Counted from the stretch's first letter, positions 8,310-16,489 are shown. The stretch: DNA of 40,958 nt from Nitrospinota bacterium (GCA_013349585.1 DUZG01000011.1:1-40958), one strand, 5' to 3'. Numbers and translations are program-made. Notes: generated by a model not told the origin, from the letters alone.

Positions 8310-9116
8310 CTACTCGTCCACGCCCAGAAAATCGAATTTAAGGTGGTAGCCTGAGTATTTTCTTATATTGATGACTCTGGTTTCGAAAATAAGGTATTGG
8401 CCTTTTATTCCTGTCAACCTATCTTCAAATTCTGGTTTTTTGTCGAGGTTATGGCTGGTTATTTTTTCAGGAACCGATTCCACCGGGTAAACTAACTCCT
8501 GAATATCTTCGTTTTCCAGTGCATAACATTTTAAGTCTTCAGGGAATAACTCGTGAGCTTTCTCACGATATTCAAGTAAATCTAAATCTTCGTAGTCACT
8601 TTTTAGCATTTTCCGCCAATTAGTTTTGTCCGCAAAATTTATAGAGACTGCAGTTTCTATTTTTCCAGAAATAATTCGCTCGGGCACCTTGGCAATAATC
8701 AATCCCTTCACCGCTCCCTGGTCTATCCAACGATCAGGAATATTATAATGTCGGGTGATTCCTACCTTAACGCCACTTGTCAAGGATAGATAAACAAAAT
8801 GATCAATATTGCAATACGTCCGCCAAAACTCCTTCGCTGCCTCATTTCCATTTTCATGTACACAGAGTTCTGGACGAACCGAACACATTTCATTTTCAGG
8901 TAAATCACGAGAACAGACAAAACAGTAGCCCTGATCATAGGACTTTTTAGTTTTTCTTCCGCACTCAATACAAGTAATTATTCCCTCCCACTTTATTTTC
9001 AATTTATTACCTATATAGGAATTTAAAGAATGTGATTCTTTATTCAAGTTAAGGAAATATTGAATGGGAGCTTCAGGTTCCACCTTCATTTTTCGTACCT
9101 GTCCAGATAGTTTCAT
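8310..9116 (-). CDS. DUF2797 family protein
   Basis: A 268-residue protein with the features of the DUF2797 family. It has a Cys-rich segment (CIECGRKTKKSYDQGYCFVC, then M-C-S-V-R-P-E-L-C) followed by an H-F-V-Y-L-S-L-T-S-G-V-K-V-G-I-T-R core, RWIDQGA, and ADKTNWRKML. The V-K-V-G-I-T-R stretch recalls a GIY-YIG-like core, but no activity is established for the family. The stop of the upstream small membrane gene and the start of this one share one base (TAATG), so the two are probably translationally coupled. Family call is confident; function is unknown. Confidence 0.88.
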   Translation of the reverse strand: MKLSGQVRKMKVEPEAPIQYFLNLNKESHSLNSYIGNKLKIKWEGIITCIECGRKTKKSYDQGYCFVCSRDLPENEMCSVRPELCVHENGNEAAKEFWRTYCNIDHFVYLSLTSGVKVGITRHYNIPDRWIDQGAVKGLIIAKVPERIISGKIETAVSINFADKTNWRKMLKSDYEDLDLLEYREKAHELFPEDLKCYALENEDIQELVYPVESVPEKITSHNLDKKPEFEDRLTGIKGQYLIFETRVINIRKYSGYHLKFDFLGVDE

Positions 9117-9307
9117 TAAAGCCTGTCCTTCTCCAAAAAATTAAAAATTATTTTTATTTTCTGATCTGTTAAAAAATATTCTAAAGCGAAAACAGCAAAG
9201 AGAACTACGATTACTATCGTTTGGAAATCAAATATCAGAAAGCTGGAAAGAAATAATAAAAAATAGAAAAAAATCCGGCCAATTTTTTTAGTTCCTGTAT
9301 GCAGCAT
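9116..9307 (-). CDS. Small two-helix membrane protein
   Basis: A 63-residue frame with a basic N-terminus (MLHTGTKKIGR) and two hydrophobic stretches (about 11-26 and 28-45), ending in a basic, amphipathic tail. It overlaps the DUF2797 start by one base, and that coupling is the main reason to accept it. No family is recognised and there is no strong Shine-Dalgarno sequence. It could also be a chance frame in AT-rich DNA. Confidence 0.45.
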   Translation of the reverse strand: MLHTGTKKIGRIFFYFLLFLSSFLIFDFQTIVIVVLFAVFALEYFLTDQKIKIIFNFLEKDRL

Positions 9308-9674
9308 TTCTAATTATAGACTGCAAACAAGACCCTCGCAAAAAATGAAGCACCTAATCTCAATTAAGGATCGTAAAAAATTTAAGCCACAAATGAAGCA
9401 ACCGCTATAAAAAGCTTAGAAATGAGTCGGAATAGATAAATATTGGACTTCCACCTCCTTTTAAAAAATTTAAAACAAACCAAATAAATTCAATATTTCA
9501 AAATATAAGTCGATATTTCACAGAAAGCGATAAACATTTATATGTAACATAACTGGGATATTATCACATTGAAAAGCAGCTCATATTAGGTGTAACATAA
9601 GGTTAATAGAAAACCCTTTAGCGTATCGGAATGGGGATTTTAAAAAATAAGTACACTGATAGAAAATTAGTACT
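9308..9674. other. AT-rich intergenic region with a repeated 10-mer
   Basis: About 370 bp of strongly AT-rich DNA without a coding frame. The sequence TGTAACATAA occurs twice, at 9543-9552 and 9591-9600, 48 bp apart in the same orientation, upstream of the broken HDOD gene. These could be old operator sites; nothing else was seen. Confidence 0.35.
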
Positions 9675-10459
9675 ATGGAAATTCAAGACCTCATATAAGA
9701 AAACGACCCCTTAGTTTCGTTGCCAAACACTTTTTATCTTCTAAAAGATGCAGTGGAGGAACCCAATTCTGACTTTGCTCAGATCGGAAAAATAATAAGC
9801 ATCGACCCTGCGCTGACTCTTCTCCATCTCAAAATTGTGAATAGTGCTTTTTATGGCCATGGCAACAACATAGAAACGGTTTCCCATGCTTTACGGTCGT
9901 TGGCACAGAGCAATTGATGCAACTGGTTCTTGCAACTTCTGTGGTCGGTCATTTCAAAGGCATTCCTAAAGATATGATCAATATAGAATATTTCTGGAAA
10001 CACAGCGTAGCCTGTGGACTGGTTGCCAAAACAATTAGCGAAATGAACAACGAGACAGGTGCGGAAAGGTATTTTGTAGCGGGCCTTCTTCACGATATTG
10101 GACGTTTGGTAATGTGCTTAAAAATCCCTGACCAATCCCGCATTGCTATGGACTTCGCCCGCAAAAGTGGAGATCGTTGGTACAAGGCGGAGGCAAAATA
10201 TTTTGGCTTTGATCACAGTAGAGTTGGAGGCGCTTTGTTGAGAGCCTGGAATTTACCGAAACGGCTGCATGAAAGTGTTGAGCACCATCATAACCCTTCA
10301 GCAGCAAAAAACTATAGCCATGAAGCCGCGGTTATTTTTCTTGCCGGCCACATCAGCCACGAAATCATTCATGACCAGGATGATGAAGAACATTCTCGAG
10401 GTGAAATTAATCCCACTGCATGGAAAATGCTTAATCTGCAAGAAGCGACTCATAAGTAA
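9675..10459 (+). pseudogene. HDOD-domain signalling protein, in-frame stop plus frameshift
   Basis: From the ATG at 9675 the frame reads MEIQDLI, hits a TAA at 9696-9698, then continues in the same frame with ENDPLVSLPNTFYLLKDAVE and on to DPALTLLHLKIVNSAFYG, the HDOD start. After HALRSL the frame is lost. One extra G in the GG at 9902-9903 would restore G-T-E-Q-L-M-Q-L-V-L-A-T, exactly the HDOD consensus. The remainder runs to 10459 with FVAGLLHDIGRLVM and ESVEHHHNPS. HDOD proteins are degenerate HD-fold regulators linked to c-di-GMP, motility and stress signalling. With two separate lesions this is most likely a true pseudogene, even though the downstream 180 residues could in principle still be made from an internal start. 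Confidence 0.85.
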
Positions 10460-10729
10460 ATTATCAAAGAAAAGGTGTATTTCCAATTGGAAGAGGTCTC
10501 ACAGGTTTTTCTGCAAACCACCTGATTAATCCATTCATCTCGCAATTACTCTCCCCAGATATCACCTCAAAAAATAAAAATCTAGATGTTCTCGTGTGCA
10601 TCTAAAATTAGAATTTAGTGCTATTTGGCCCTTTTAGGTATTTTTCTGAACGCGTTATTTTTGGTCTCCAATTTTAAGCCTTGAAAATTATTTTAGGACT
10701 TGAAAAGTTGATAAACTTAGGAGAAAATA
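10460..10729. other. Intergenic region upstream of the small zinc-finger-like gene
   Basis: AT-rich, no supported gene. It should hold the promoter of the small operon that follows. I see no convincing hairpin with a T-run after the HDOD pseudogene. Confidence 0.3.
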
Positions 10730-10807
10730 ATGCCGTTAAGGGTAACAGTGATCTTTGAACTAGTAAGAAACAAGGAGATGCTTAATGGAAGACCTAACAA
10801 TATCTAA
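10730..10807 (+). CDS. Possible 25-codon leader peptide overlapping the next start
   Basis: An ATG at 10730 is preceded by a good AGGAG (10719-10723) with 6 nt spacing. The frame encodes 25 residues (MPLRVTVIFELVRNKEMLNG then RPNNI) and stops at 10805-10807, 20 bases inside the following gene. The two frames differ. The placement resembles translational coupling or an upstream regulatory frame. It is too short to be sure. Confidence 0.35.
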   Translation: MPLRVTVIFELVRNKEMLNGRPNNI

Positions 10808-11009
10808 AGGCTGGTTTCAAGACAAAGATGATGAACCGACAGCGATCAAGAAGACTTTTTGTGAGCACAAAGCAAAAACTGTTACTCTTGATTACGATGT
10901 AGGCATTGAGTATTGCTCCTTCTGTGGTGCCTTAGCTCATTATAATCCAGACATTGATAAGCTGGAGTGGACTCTCCCCGAGCATCTACAGAAGCAAAAC
11001 TATAACTGA
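10785..11009 (+). CDS. Small Cys/His-containing protein, possible zinc finger
   Basis: A 74-residue acidic cytoplasmic protein. It holds a C-E-H-K-x-K-T pair and, about 20 residues later, a CSFCGALAHY knuckle, giving a plausible C-H...C-C metal site. No larger family is recognised. A strong AAGGAG (spacing ~7) precedes the ATG, and a good intrinsic terminator follows about 40 bp after the stop. It therefore looks like a well-expressed single gene, possibly with the short leader frame in front. Confidence 0.7.
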   Translation: MEDLTISKGWFQDKDDEPTAIKKTFCEHKAKTVTLDYDVGIEYCSFCGALAHYNPDIDKLEWTLPEHLQKQNYN

Positions 11010-11050
11010 TTAAATATGCGGGTAGCCCTTACTCCCACTCAAAATTAATT

Positions 11051-11090
11051 AAAGCCTCGACTTTTATAAGTCGGGGCTTTTTTTATTTTC
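11051..11090 (+). terminator. Intrinsic terminator
   Basis: The stem AAGCCTCGACTT / AAGTCGGGGCTT (12 bp with one G-T pair) and loop TTAT are followed by a long T-rich run. It ends the small Cys/His gene. The minus-strand side lacks a T-run, so it does not serve the convergent phosphate permease. Confidence 0.9.
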
Positions 11091-11139
11091 TCTTTACGCT
11101 GCACGTAACCTTACTTTAATATCTTCCTAGTTTTATAAG

Positions 11140-12390
11140 CTATGGGAGAAACAATAAAAAAGTCTTGAAAAAGATCATTGAGATGATTGCAGTGAAGGGG
11201 ATAGTCGTTATCCAGGAAATAAAAATCATCTTGATAATTCCAAGGTTTAAAGTAGGCAGACCTCGAGCTAACCCAACTCCAATTATAGAGCCCACTAGGG
11301 TATGTGTTGTCGAAATTGGAAGGCCCATTTTAGAACATATCAAAACAACGGAAGCGGCAGCAAACGTCGCGCAAAAACCTCTGGAGGGCGTAATGTCTGT
11401 TATATTTTCGCCTACCGTTGCCATCACACGATACCCCCAAACCATCAACCCGAAGACGATAAACCCCCCACCCAATCCGAGAATCCATGTAGGCATGGCC
11501 ACTTTCATTCCCACAACGCCTCCATCCAAAATAGATACTACAGCAGCCAATGGCCCTACTGCATTAGCCACATCGTTGGACCCATGTGCGAAAGCGATAT
11601 AAAAAGCAGTTAAAATTTGCAGGTATTTAAAAAGATTTTCGGTAGTGTTGAACTGGTGCGCAAGATCTTTAGAATCATCATCAGGAATAAAACGAACTAA
11701 AACCTTAGATAAGAAAAACCCAAAAAATCCCATCACAAAAGCAATTAACAATACACTGGAAAACTTCAAATCCAGATGCAGGTTTTTTAAACCCTTATAA
11801 AATATGGCAATTGAAAGAATGAAAAACACCACAGACACAATAAAGGGAAGTAACTCTTTTGCATGTGCCAGAGGTCTTCGTGTACTAAAAATAGCCTTAT
11901 TAATATATCGAAATACCAGATAAGCAAACAACCCACCCATAACAGGGGAAACCACCCAACTTAAAACCACATTAACCACCCGCTCCCAATTCACCACATC
12001 CACACCGCCGGCGATCACTCCAAAACCGAGTACCCCGCCGATAATTGAATGTGTTGTGGAAACAGGCCAACCGAGATAACTGGCAATATGAAGCCAGATA
12101 GCAGCAGACAGAAGGGCAGCGATCATGCCATAGACTAAATGATAAGGAACATCCGCAAAAAAGGAAACATCCAGCATTCCTTTGCGAATGGTGTCGGAAA
12201 CGTGACCACCAACGAAAAAAGCACCCGCAAACTCTGCCACGGCAGCAATCAGAACCGCCTGCTTAAAGGTCAGGCTTTTGGACCCGACACTGGTGCCCAT
12301 TGCATTGGCCACATCGTTTGCACCAATATTACAGGCCATGTATATACATGCTATGACTGCGAATGAAAGCAGGAAGGTGTTTAAATCCAA
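11140..12390 (-). CDS. PiT-family inorganic phosphate permease
   Basis: A 416-residue membrane carrier with about ten helices. It holds the duplicated PiT signature, IGANDVANAMGTSVGSKSLT near the N-terminus and AHGSNDVANAVGPLAAVVS after the central loop. The inverted halves also share G-x-P-I/V-S-T-T-H-x-x-x-G (WPVSTTHSIIGG, LPISTTHTLVGS). Members import phosphate with protons or sodium. The start is a TTG at 12390, supported by AAGGAG with 6 nt spacing. The DUF47 gene lies 42 nt upstream on the same strand, the common pairing for low-affinity phosphate uptake. Confidence 0.95.
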   Translation of the reverse strand: MDLNTFLLSFAVIACIYMACNIGANDVANAMGTSVGSKSLTFKQAVLIAAVAEFAGAFFVGGHVSDTIRKGMLDVSFFADVPYHLVYGMIAALLSAAIWLHIASYLGWPVSTTHSIIGGVLGFGVIAGGVDVVNWERVVNVVLSWVVSPVMGGLFAYLVFRYINKAIFSTRRPLAHAKELLPFIVSVVFFILSIAIFYKGLKNLHLDLKFSSVLLIAFVMGFFGFFLSKVLVRFIPDDDSKDLAHQFNTTENLFKYLQILTAFYIAFAHGSNDVANAVGPLAAVVSILDGGVVGMKVAMPTWILGLGGGFIVFGLMVWGYRVMATVGENITDITPSRGFCATFAAASVVLICSKMGLPISTTHTLVGSIIGVGLARGLPTLNLGIIKMIFISWITTIPFTAIISMIFFKTFLLFLP

Positions 12391-12432
12391 ACCGGGCTCC
12401 TTAGCCTGGGTAAAATAAATTGGGAAATTTAA

Positions 12433-13104
12433 TTATTGAGAAAGGAATATTCTGAGAGTTTTACCAATTTGTTCGGTTTTATCGGCAACCGCTCCCAACT
12501 TTTTGATCACTTCATTCCAGAGAAACAAATCAGCTGCGTCAATCTGGTTTCCTAATGAAAAAAGTTTTTTAGCCAGTTGAAATTGTTTGCGGTCTGCCTC
12601 CCACTCTAATGTTCCTAAGACCTGCGTTGCCTTATCCACTTTATCAGCCTCTGCTCCACCGAAGGAAGATTCTAATAATGCTTCAAGCTCCTGGATTAGG
12701 TCACAGCCCTTATAGGCTGTTTTAACAACATGACTTACCAAGTCAGCGAGCGGGTCTTTAATTATTTCCGGAGTATCAAGATTTTTTATTCTTAAAAGCA
12801 CTGCAAGGTCTTCTACCGCATCGGATATATCATCCTGAGCCGAGAGCAAATGCATAAAATCTTTTTTATCTACAGGAAGAAAAACGGACTGTCGCATATG
12901 TGTGCGAATATCATCTTTGATCTTATCCGCTTCGTGCTCCAGTTTCACAATCAACTCGGAAACCTCTCCAACTTCATCATAGTCTCTTTCATCAAGGGCT
13001 TTGAACAGAGGCTCTATCTGATCCACGCAAGCGCGAACCTTATCCATATGACTCCCTAACGGTTTGAAGGGAGATTTGGAAAACATTGACAGAATGGATC
13101 TCAT
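12433..13104 (-). CDS. DUF47/PhoU-like partner of the phosphate permease
   Basis: A 223-residue all-helical protein of the DUF47 (TIGR00153) family, PhoU-related. It has characteristic acidic metal-binding stretches, such as LEHEADKIKDDIRTHMRQSV and DFMHLLSAQDDISDAVEDLA, and ends with LEWEADRKQFQLAKKLF. These proteins are thought to modulate PiT transporters. The ATG at 13104 was preferred over one 10 codons upstream because a GAGG lies just before it and the family starts at that point. It is the first gene of the operon with the PiT permease. Confidence 0.92.
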   Translation of the reverse strand: MRSILSMFSKSPFKPLGSHMDKVRACVDQIEPLFKALDERDYDEVGEVSELIVKLEHEADKIKDDIRTHMRQSVFLPVDKKDFMHLLSAQDDISDAVEDLAVLLRIKNLDTPEIIKDPLADLVSHVVKTAYKGCDLIQELEALLESSFGGAEADKVDKATQVLGTLEWEADRKQFQLAKKLFSLGNQIDAADLFLWNEVIKKLGAVADKTEQIGKTLRIFLSQ

Positions 13105-13272
13105 TAGAACCTCAAAGATTAAAAAGACAAGCAAGGTGAATTTATTCTATTTGAACAACAATTGCAAGTTGGATCGGCTATGAATTCAAGATGTTTTCTA
13201 TGAAAAACATCTGGAAAATAAAACGTAACAATCAGTTACAAGAAAAACGGCTTTGAGTTTTATCATGCCTTT

Positions 13273-13992
13273 TTACCGCCCCATAATGGAGAGCCAGTCA
13301 TCAAGGCTGTTTATTTTCAGATAAGAATTCGATTCCCGTACATCGCCCATTTCTCCAGATGGGCTTCCGCCATAATTGTGGCCTGGATATAAAACAATAT
13401 GGTCCTCAATTTTAGATAAGCGTCGGGTTAAAGTATGAAACAATTCTTCGCTGTCGCCTCCCGGCAAATCCACCCGACCGCATCCCTGTAGAAACAAAGT
13501 ATCGCCGGCAACTAGACTATCTGCAACTCGAAAACATTGCGAACCGGGGGTATGCCCAGGCGTGTGCAGGCATTTAATTTCTACTGATCCTATCTTGACA
13601 ATATCTTCTCCATCCATTTGCTTCATATCTGACATAGAGATACCGGTGACCTGCTTGACACCCTCAGCTTCATGTTTGTTGACATAGACGGGCACAGGTT
13701 GCTTACTCATCATTTCTGCCAGCCCCGTAATTTCTATTCCAAAAATCTCTCCGCCAACATGGTCAGGGTGATAATGCGTCACCAAAGCTCCCGTCAACTT
13801 CATACCATCTTCTTCTACCACTTTAAGGATGCCATCAATATCCCAAGCGGGGTCGACCACCATACACTCACGCGTTTCGGTGTCGCCAATCAGATAGACA
13901 AAGTTTGCCATGGACCGGGCTGATGGATTACTCGCGCCTAAATCAACCCCAGACAATAATTGTTTAAAGTAAATTGGATTAGTTTCTGACAA
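13273..13992 (-). CDS. Metallo-beta-lactamase-fold hydrolase, glyoxalase II/ETHE1-like
   Basis: A 239-residue hydrolase. Metal ligands are visible in order: THYHPDHVGG (HxHxDH), HTPGHTPGS, AGDTLF, GCGRVDLPGG and YPGHNYGG. The G-D-T-L-F-x-x-G-C-G-R-x-D motif is shared by hydroxyacylglutathione hydrolases and persulfide dioxygenases of the ETHE1 group; which of the two this is remains open. The start is a TTG at 13992 with a purine-rich GAGAGGGGG upstream. The first 55 bases overlap the end of the S1/P1 nuclease gene, so the two genes are probably cotranscribed. Confidence 0.88.
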   Translation of the reverse strand: MSETNPIYFKQLLSGVDLGASNPSARSMANFVYLIGDTETRECMVVDPAWDIDGILKVVEEDGMKLTGALVTHYHPDHVGGEIFGIEITGLAEMMSKQPVPVYVNKHEAEGVKQVTGISMSDMKQMDGEDIVKIGSVEIKCLHTPGHTPGSQCFRVADSLVAGDTLFLQGCGRVDLPGGDSEELFHTLTRRLSKIEDHIVLYPGHNYGGSPSGEMGDVRESNSYLKINSLDDWLSIMGR

Positions 13993-14811
13993 GGAGGCCC
14001 CCTCTCTAAATTTTTATTTTTCAACAATTGGTTTAATAAATTTGCCAGTCGAATTCCTGCCTGCACCATGCGCTGATCAAGAATTTCCCTGCCTTTGGAT
14101 ATATATGTTTTGGATAATTTATTATTTTCTAATGGATAAGCATATTTTAAAGCCAAAGATCGAGACTCATCGGCCCAATCATTTACTTTGGAATGAAGCC
14201 ACTTAGATTTGTCTAAATCCTGTAACTGGGCATTCAAGCGCGTGGCACATTTTAACAGATTTTCTTTTTCCCAGTCGATCAACCCGCCATCCCAAAAATA
14301 ATGAGGAGTGACACTTTTCCCTAAATAAGTAAGGCGGATTTTCCCACCACTTTGGTCTTTACGATTACCCAAGTGCAATGGCTGGTGCACATCGCCGACA
14401 AAATGCACAAGATATTTTAACGCCACCTTTCTTCTCTTTAATGACAATTTAACGTTCTCCAACACAGCAGAAAACTCTTTTATTTTTTCAATAACGCAAT
14501 TTCTCTTCGGGCAATCGCGTGACACCCTATAAGTCCATTCACCTTCTTTCACATTGGTGTAATGCCAAGGGGTTTCCTGTTTTCTATTTCGTCTGGTTTT
14601 GTCTGCCCAGGTCGCTATATCCGCCAGATTTTTTATGTTAAGCTCTTCAGCGACAATTTTTTTTTGTTTCGGGGGCCAAATTAAATTCGGCTATAGTACC
14701 GACAACACGATGACCTTGAGGTCCCCAACCATAAGCGAGGTTTATAGAGAGCAGACCCCAGACCACCCCTGCTCCACATAAAATAAAGAATATTTTATTA
14801 CCTTTAAACAT
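13938..14811 (-). pseudogene. S1/P1-type zinc nuclease, broken by a one-base insertion in an A9 run
   Basis: The upstream part starts at the ATG at 14811: MFKGNKIFFILCGAGVVWGL, a signal peptide ending at A-Y-G, then WGPQGHRVVGTIAEFNLAPE, the nuclease N-terminus. The frame fails after T-K-K at nine A residues (plus-strand T run 14657-14665). With eight, it continues with IVAEELNIKNLADIATWADK and on through PWHYTNV, HFVGDVHQPLH and PHYFWDGGLI to the stop at 13938. All ligands of the three-zinc site appear to be kept: Trp1, His, Asp, His, H-x-x-G-D-x-H-Q-P-L-H and H-x-x-x-D. The family cleaves single-stranded nucleic acid outside the cytoplasm. Because only the A-run is wrong, this may be a sequencing error or a gene rescued by slippage rather than a dead gene. 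Confidence 0.85.
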
Positions 14812-14825
14812 TTCACTTTCGCCGG

Positions 14826-15536
14826 ATGAATAAGCCTTTTTATCATACCGTAAAATTCTGGACACTCATTATTTCCCTGTCCATTTTACTTGGAACCGCC
14901 GCAGTTCTTGCACGTCTTTTTGACCGCTCTGGGAGTACATCCCACAATATCGCAAGTCTCTGGTGCCGGCTACTTTGTCAGTGGAATGGAGTGGAAGTTA
15001 AAGTCACGGGGCTGGAACACATACTAACCGACAAATCGCAGATATTTGTTTCCAATCATCAAGGTTATTTTGACATATTTGCTCTATCAGGGTTTCTACC
15101 CGTTCAAATACGGTGGGTTGCAAAATCCAGTCTTTTCAAAATTCCATTTATGGGTTGGGCGATGACAGCGGCAGGTTACATCCGCGTTGAAAGGGGTGAC
15201 CGGAAAAAATCGTATCAGGCATTCATGCAAACAGTAGAAAAAGTAAAGCAAGGTAGCTCGGTAATTATCTTTCCGGAAGGAACCCGCTCAGAGGATGGAA
15301 CAGTAGGGCCTTTTAAAAAGGGAAGCAACCTCATTTCCAGCCGGTCCAACAGCCCCATGGTTCCCGTGACCATTGTAGGAAGCGGCGATATCATAAAAAA
15401 AGGCAGTGCCATAATTAATCCAGGCACCGTTCAAATCATCATCTCACCTCCCATTACAAAGCACGAAAAAGATGATGGTCAGATATTGAACTCCATCCGC
15501 GACACGATATGCGACAACCTCAAGACGATGTCTTGA
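14826..15536 (+). CDS. plsC: 1-acyl-sn-glycerol-3-phosphate acyltransferase (PlsC family)
   Basis: A 236-residue enzyme that acylates lysophosphatidate to phosphatidate at the inner membrane. The N-terminal hydrophobic helix (residues ~11-30) anchors it. The catalytic NHQGYFD (NHx4D) motif lies near residue 77, the glycerol-phosphate-binding FPEGTRS near 154, and a V-P-V-T-I-V stretch follows. Length is normal. Its ATG is only 14 bp from the divergent start of the nuclease gene. Each gene must therefore be transcribed from inside, or very close to, the other's 5' end. No strong Shine-Dalgarno sequence is visible. Confidence 0.92.
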   Translation: MNKPFYHTVKFWTLIISLSILLGTAAVLARLFDRSGSTSHNIASLWCRLLCQWNGVEVKVTGLEHILTDKSQIFVSNHQGYFDIFALSGFLPVQIRWVAKSSLFKIPFMGWAMTAAGYIRVERGDRKKSYQAFMQTVEKVKQGSSVIIFPEGTRSEDGTVGPFKKGSNLISSRSNSPMVPVTIVGSGDIIKKGSAIINPGTVQIIISPPITKHEKDDGQILNSIRDTICDNLKTMS

Positions 15537-15620
15537 GGAAGCCCCCTAGCGCGACGAGAGAATGTTAGCTAACTCATAGCAAAGGCTTAACGATGCCGTT
15601 TTACGGGCACCGACCAGCCG

Positions 15621-16142
15621 TTACTTCTTTTCGTTTTGGATAAATTCCCAGATGGCGGCAGGGTGTTCACGCAGATCTTCAGGGTTTCTCCAGATAGCTC
15701 GGATCATCCCGGTTTTATCAATAACAAATGTGGTCCGTTCGATATATTTAACCTTCTCTCCGAGATCATCTTCTTCCTTGATAACGCCATACTGCTCAGA
15801 CGCTTTTTTGTATTCATCAGCTAGAAGAGTGAATCCGAATTGAAAAACTTCGATAAACTGTTGATGGGCATTTACACCATTCCAACTACAGCCTAGAACC
15901 TCTACTTCACGGGTTTTAAACTTACGGTTCCACTCGTTGAATCCGACCAACAAGCGCGTATCTTCGGGGCTACTATCCTGTCTGTAAAAAGCCAGAACCA
16001 CCCACTTTTTATCCAGAAAATCTTTCAGGCTGACCATTACCTTCTCTTCAGCAGAGGGACTGGATGCACCTGCTTTATAGCCATAAACTGCGGGCAAATC
16101 AAAATTTGGCGCACGATCCCCTACTTCTAATTCATCGGACAT
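15621..16142 (-). CDS. Peroxiredoxin-fold protein lacking the peroxidatic cysteine
   Basis: A 173-residue protein of the AhpC/TSA (BCP-like) fold: VGDRAPNFDLPAVYG, WVVLAFYRQDSSPEDT, VEVLGCSWNGVNAH, then ERTTFVIDKTGMIRAIWRNP. In active enzymes the F-Y-P-x-x-x-T-P-x-C-T motif carries the catalytic Cys. Here that position is Asp61 (S-P-E-D-T). The only Cys in the protein is Cys85 in a different strand. Peroxidase activity by the usual mechanism is therefore unlikely. AGAGGA precedes the ATG. It is the last gene of the bolA-grx-prx set, 26 nt after the glutaredoxin, which suggests a redox or iron-sulfur-linked binding role (inference). Confidence 0.85.
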   Translation of the reverse strand: MSDELEVGDRAPNFDLPAVYGYKAGASSPSAEEKVMVSLKDFLDKKWVVLAFYRQDSSPEDTRLLVGFNEWNRKFKTREVEVLGCSWNGVNAHQQFIEVFQFGFTLLADEYKKASEQYGVIKEEDDLGEKVKYIERTTFVIDKTGMIRAIWRNPEDLREHPAAIWEFIQNEKK

Positions 16143-16168
16143 GAATGTTCCTCTTAATTAAAGGTTAA

Positions 16169-16489
16169 CTACTCGCCAAATGCGGCTTTGATCAGAGGTT
16201 CTACTTCACCCTTCGTTTCCATCTCATCAAGGATATCTGTGTCGCCGTAAAACTTACCACCAATGAAAACTTTTGGCAGAGTAGGCCAATTGGTCATTTT
16301 GCTGAGAGCTTCACGCTTGGTCATATCTTCGAGACAATTGACAACCTCAAAAGGATAGCCATATTTATTAAAAAATTGAATGGTTTCCGATGTGAATCCG
16401 CATTGTGGTGCAGCTTTGGTACCCTTACCATAAATTAAAATTTTATTTGCTGCAATTTCTTCCTTAATTTGTTCATCAATATCAGCCAT
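16169..16489 (-). CDS. Monothiol glutaredoxin (Grx4/GLRX5 type) with CGFT active site
   Basis: A 106-residue single-domain protein. Monothiol glutaredoxins hold a glutathione-ligated 2Fe-2S cluster and pass it to target proteins, often with BolA. The family motifs are present: KGTKAAPQCGFT with Cys30, NWPTLPKVFIGGKFYG, and a final G-D-T-D-I. Two positions differ from the usual form. The active site is C-G-F-T instead of C-G-F-S, and the late motif is G-D-T-D instead of G-G-C-D. AAGGAG with 6 nt spacing precedes the ATG. It follows bolA at 59 nt. Confidence 0.92.
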   Translation of the reverse strand: MADIDEQIKEEIAANKILIYGKGTKAAPQCGFTSETIQFFNKYGYPFEVVNCLEDMTKREALSKMTNWPTLPKVFIGGKFYGDTDILDEMETKGEVEPLIKAAFGE

